A DNA stretch of 5,885 bases. Source: Actinomycetota bacterium. Its GTDB lineage: Bacteria; Actinomycetota; Thermoleophilia; Gaiellales; F1-60-MAGs149. Numbering within the stretch: the stretch's first letter is position 1; each line of letters starts with the position of its first letter. The DNA lies in assembly GCA_947481755.1 (NCBI GenBank), contig CANKHS010000087.1, forward strand, positions 1-5,885, written 5' to 3'. This document shows positions 5,566 to 5,885 of this stretch, in pieces. The notes beneath the pieces are model-generated. The model was not told the DNA's origin, ran no database searches, and was given only the letters and a program-made list of their open reading frames with translations. The position numbers were made by a program, and so were the translations under genes.

Positions 5566-5763
5566 ATGGACGTTGTCTGGTGGGTCATCGCCGTGTTGGC
5601 GATCTTTGGGATCGTGCTCTATTCCGTGGGGCAGGTGCTGCTCCGCGGCCCAGCCACCTCTGGTGTACCCAAATCGGGCGGCACACTCATGCTGGTTGGC
5701 GGGACGATGGTCGTGACGGCGATCATCCTCGCGATCGCGCACGTCGCACTCGGCCTGTTCTGA
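5566..5763 (+). CDS. Small two-helix membrane protein, function unknown
   Basis: The frame encodes 65 residues starting MDVVWWVIAVLAIFG. I do not recognise a family. There are two hydrophobic segments, about residues 5-26 and 40-65, joined by a short polar loop (RGPATSGVPKSGG). The second helix is rich in small residues (MLVGGTMVVTA), which would allow tight packing. Hydrophobicity this regular and a codon pattern like the neighbours argue for a real gene. The ATG is chosen because the open frame upstream (to 5326) enters the 5' end of the opposite NlpC/P60 gene and is not hydrophobic. No ribosome binding site precedes it, and a possible promoter lies at leaderless distance. It is divergent from the NlpC/P60 gene and lies just upstream of tRNA-Phe. 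A chance frame is the alternative. Confidence 0.62.
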   Translation: MDVVWWVIAVLAIFGIVLYSVGQVLLRGPATSGVPKSGGTLMLVGGTMVVTAIILAIAHVALGLF

Positions 5764-5784
5764 CCCGCGCGCAGGAGACGCGGG
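5764..5784 (+). terminator. GC-rich hairpin directly after the small membrane protein gene
   Basis: CCCGCG (5764-5769) and CGCGGG (5779-5784) can pair with a nine-base loop, beginning at the first base after the stop codon. No T tract follows, so it is not a classical intrinsic terminator. It may simply stabilise the 3' end. Confidence 0.3.
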
Positions 5785-5787
5785 CGC

Positions 5788-5796
5788 TGGTATCGT
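5788..5796 (+). promoter_or_regulatory. Candidate extended -10 element for tRNA-Phe
   Basis: TGGTATCGT contains TGn followed by TATCGT (four of six matches to TATAAT). It ends ten bases before the mature tRNA 5' end. No convincing -35 is present upstream, which is tolerable for an extended -10 promoter. The assignment is tentative. Confidence 0.3.
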
Positions 5797-5806
5797 GCTG
5801 CGCAGA

Positions 5807-5879
5807 GGCGAGATAGCTCAGTTGGTAGAGCACGCGACTGAAAATCGCGGTGTCCCCGGTTCGAGCCCGGGTCTCGCCA
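5807..5879 (+). tRNA. tRNA-Phe, anticodon GAA
   Basis: This is a complete 73-base cloverleaf. The acceptor GGCGAGA pairs with TCTCGCC. The D arm is GCTC/GAGC with loop AGTTGGTA. The anticodon stem CGCGA/TCGCG encloses CTGAAAA, giving anticodon GAA. The T arm is CCCGG-TTCGAGC-CCGGG. The discriminator is A, as expected for phenylalanine. CCA is not encoded (CTC follows), matching the tRNA-Arg in this window and implying a CCA-adding enzyme. Confidence 0.97.
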
Positions 5880-5885
5880 CTCTCG

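Noticed and set aside
5362..5742. N-terminal extension of the NlpC/P60 frame up to 5742
   Set aside because: It would bury the signal peptide 140 residues inside the protein and overlaps the divergent small membrane gene.

Overview
The window (5885 bases, GC-rich by eye) looks like chromosomal DNA from a free-living bacterium. I see no phage, IS, plasmid or CRISPR signature. GC-rich coding, two tRNA genes without an encoded CCA end, a tRNA-Arg with a GCG anticodon, a PcsB/CwlO-like secreted NlpC/P60 peptidase and an actinobacterial-style PAP2 membrane protein together suggest Chloroflexota (for example Thermomicrobia-like) or a deep Actinomycetota lineage. I cannot fix the taxon from sequence alone.

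Left half (1-3048, minus strand): a compact three-gene operon, transcribed right to left. It begins with a PAP2_3/Aur1-like membrane phosphotransferase or phosphatase. An ATGA stop/start overlap links this to a class I SAM methyltransferase with an N-terminal Cys4 zinc-ribbon-like region. After an 8-base gap comes a PIG-V-like (GT76-type) polytopic mannosyltransferase, which runs off the left edge and is therefore partial. The combination of a lipid head-group transferase or phosphatase, a methyltransferase and a lipid-linked-sugar mannosyltransferase reads as a small membrane glycolipid or cell-envelope glycan pathway. It is the most interesting content of the window.

Middle (3049-4142): an 82-base divergent spacer leads to a plus-strand YgfZ/GcvT-like folate-binding protein, an Fe-S cluster assembly or repair factor with its KGCFIGQE signature. 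A strong stem-loop, probably a bidirectional terminator, separates it from a convergent minus-strand tRNA-Arg(GCG).

Right half (4143-5885): a minus-strand secreted NlpC/P60 (C40) peptidoglycan hydrolase with signal peptide, long coiled coil, Gly/Ser linker and catalytic domain. A 204-base divergent leader with several inverted repeats separates it from a plus-strand gene for a 65-residue, two-helix membrane protein of unknown function. A complete tRNA-Phe(GAA) closes the window.

There is no gene-free stretch longer than about 205 bases.
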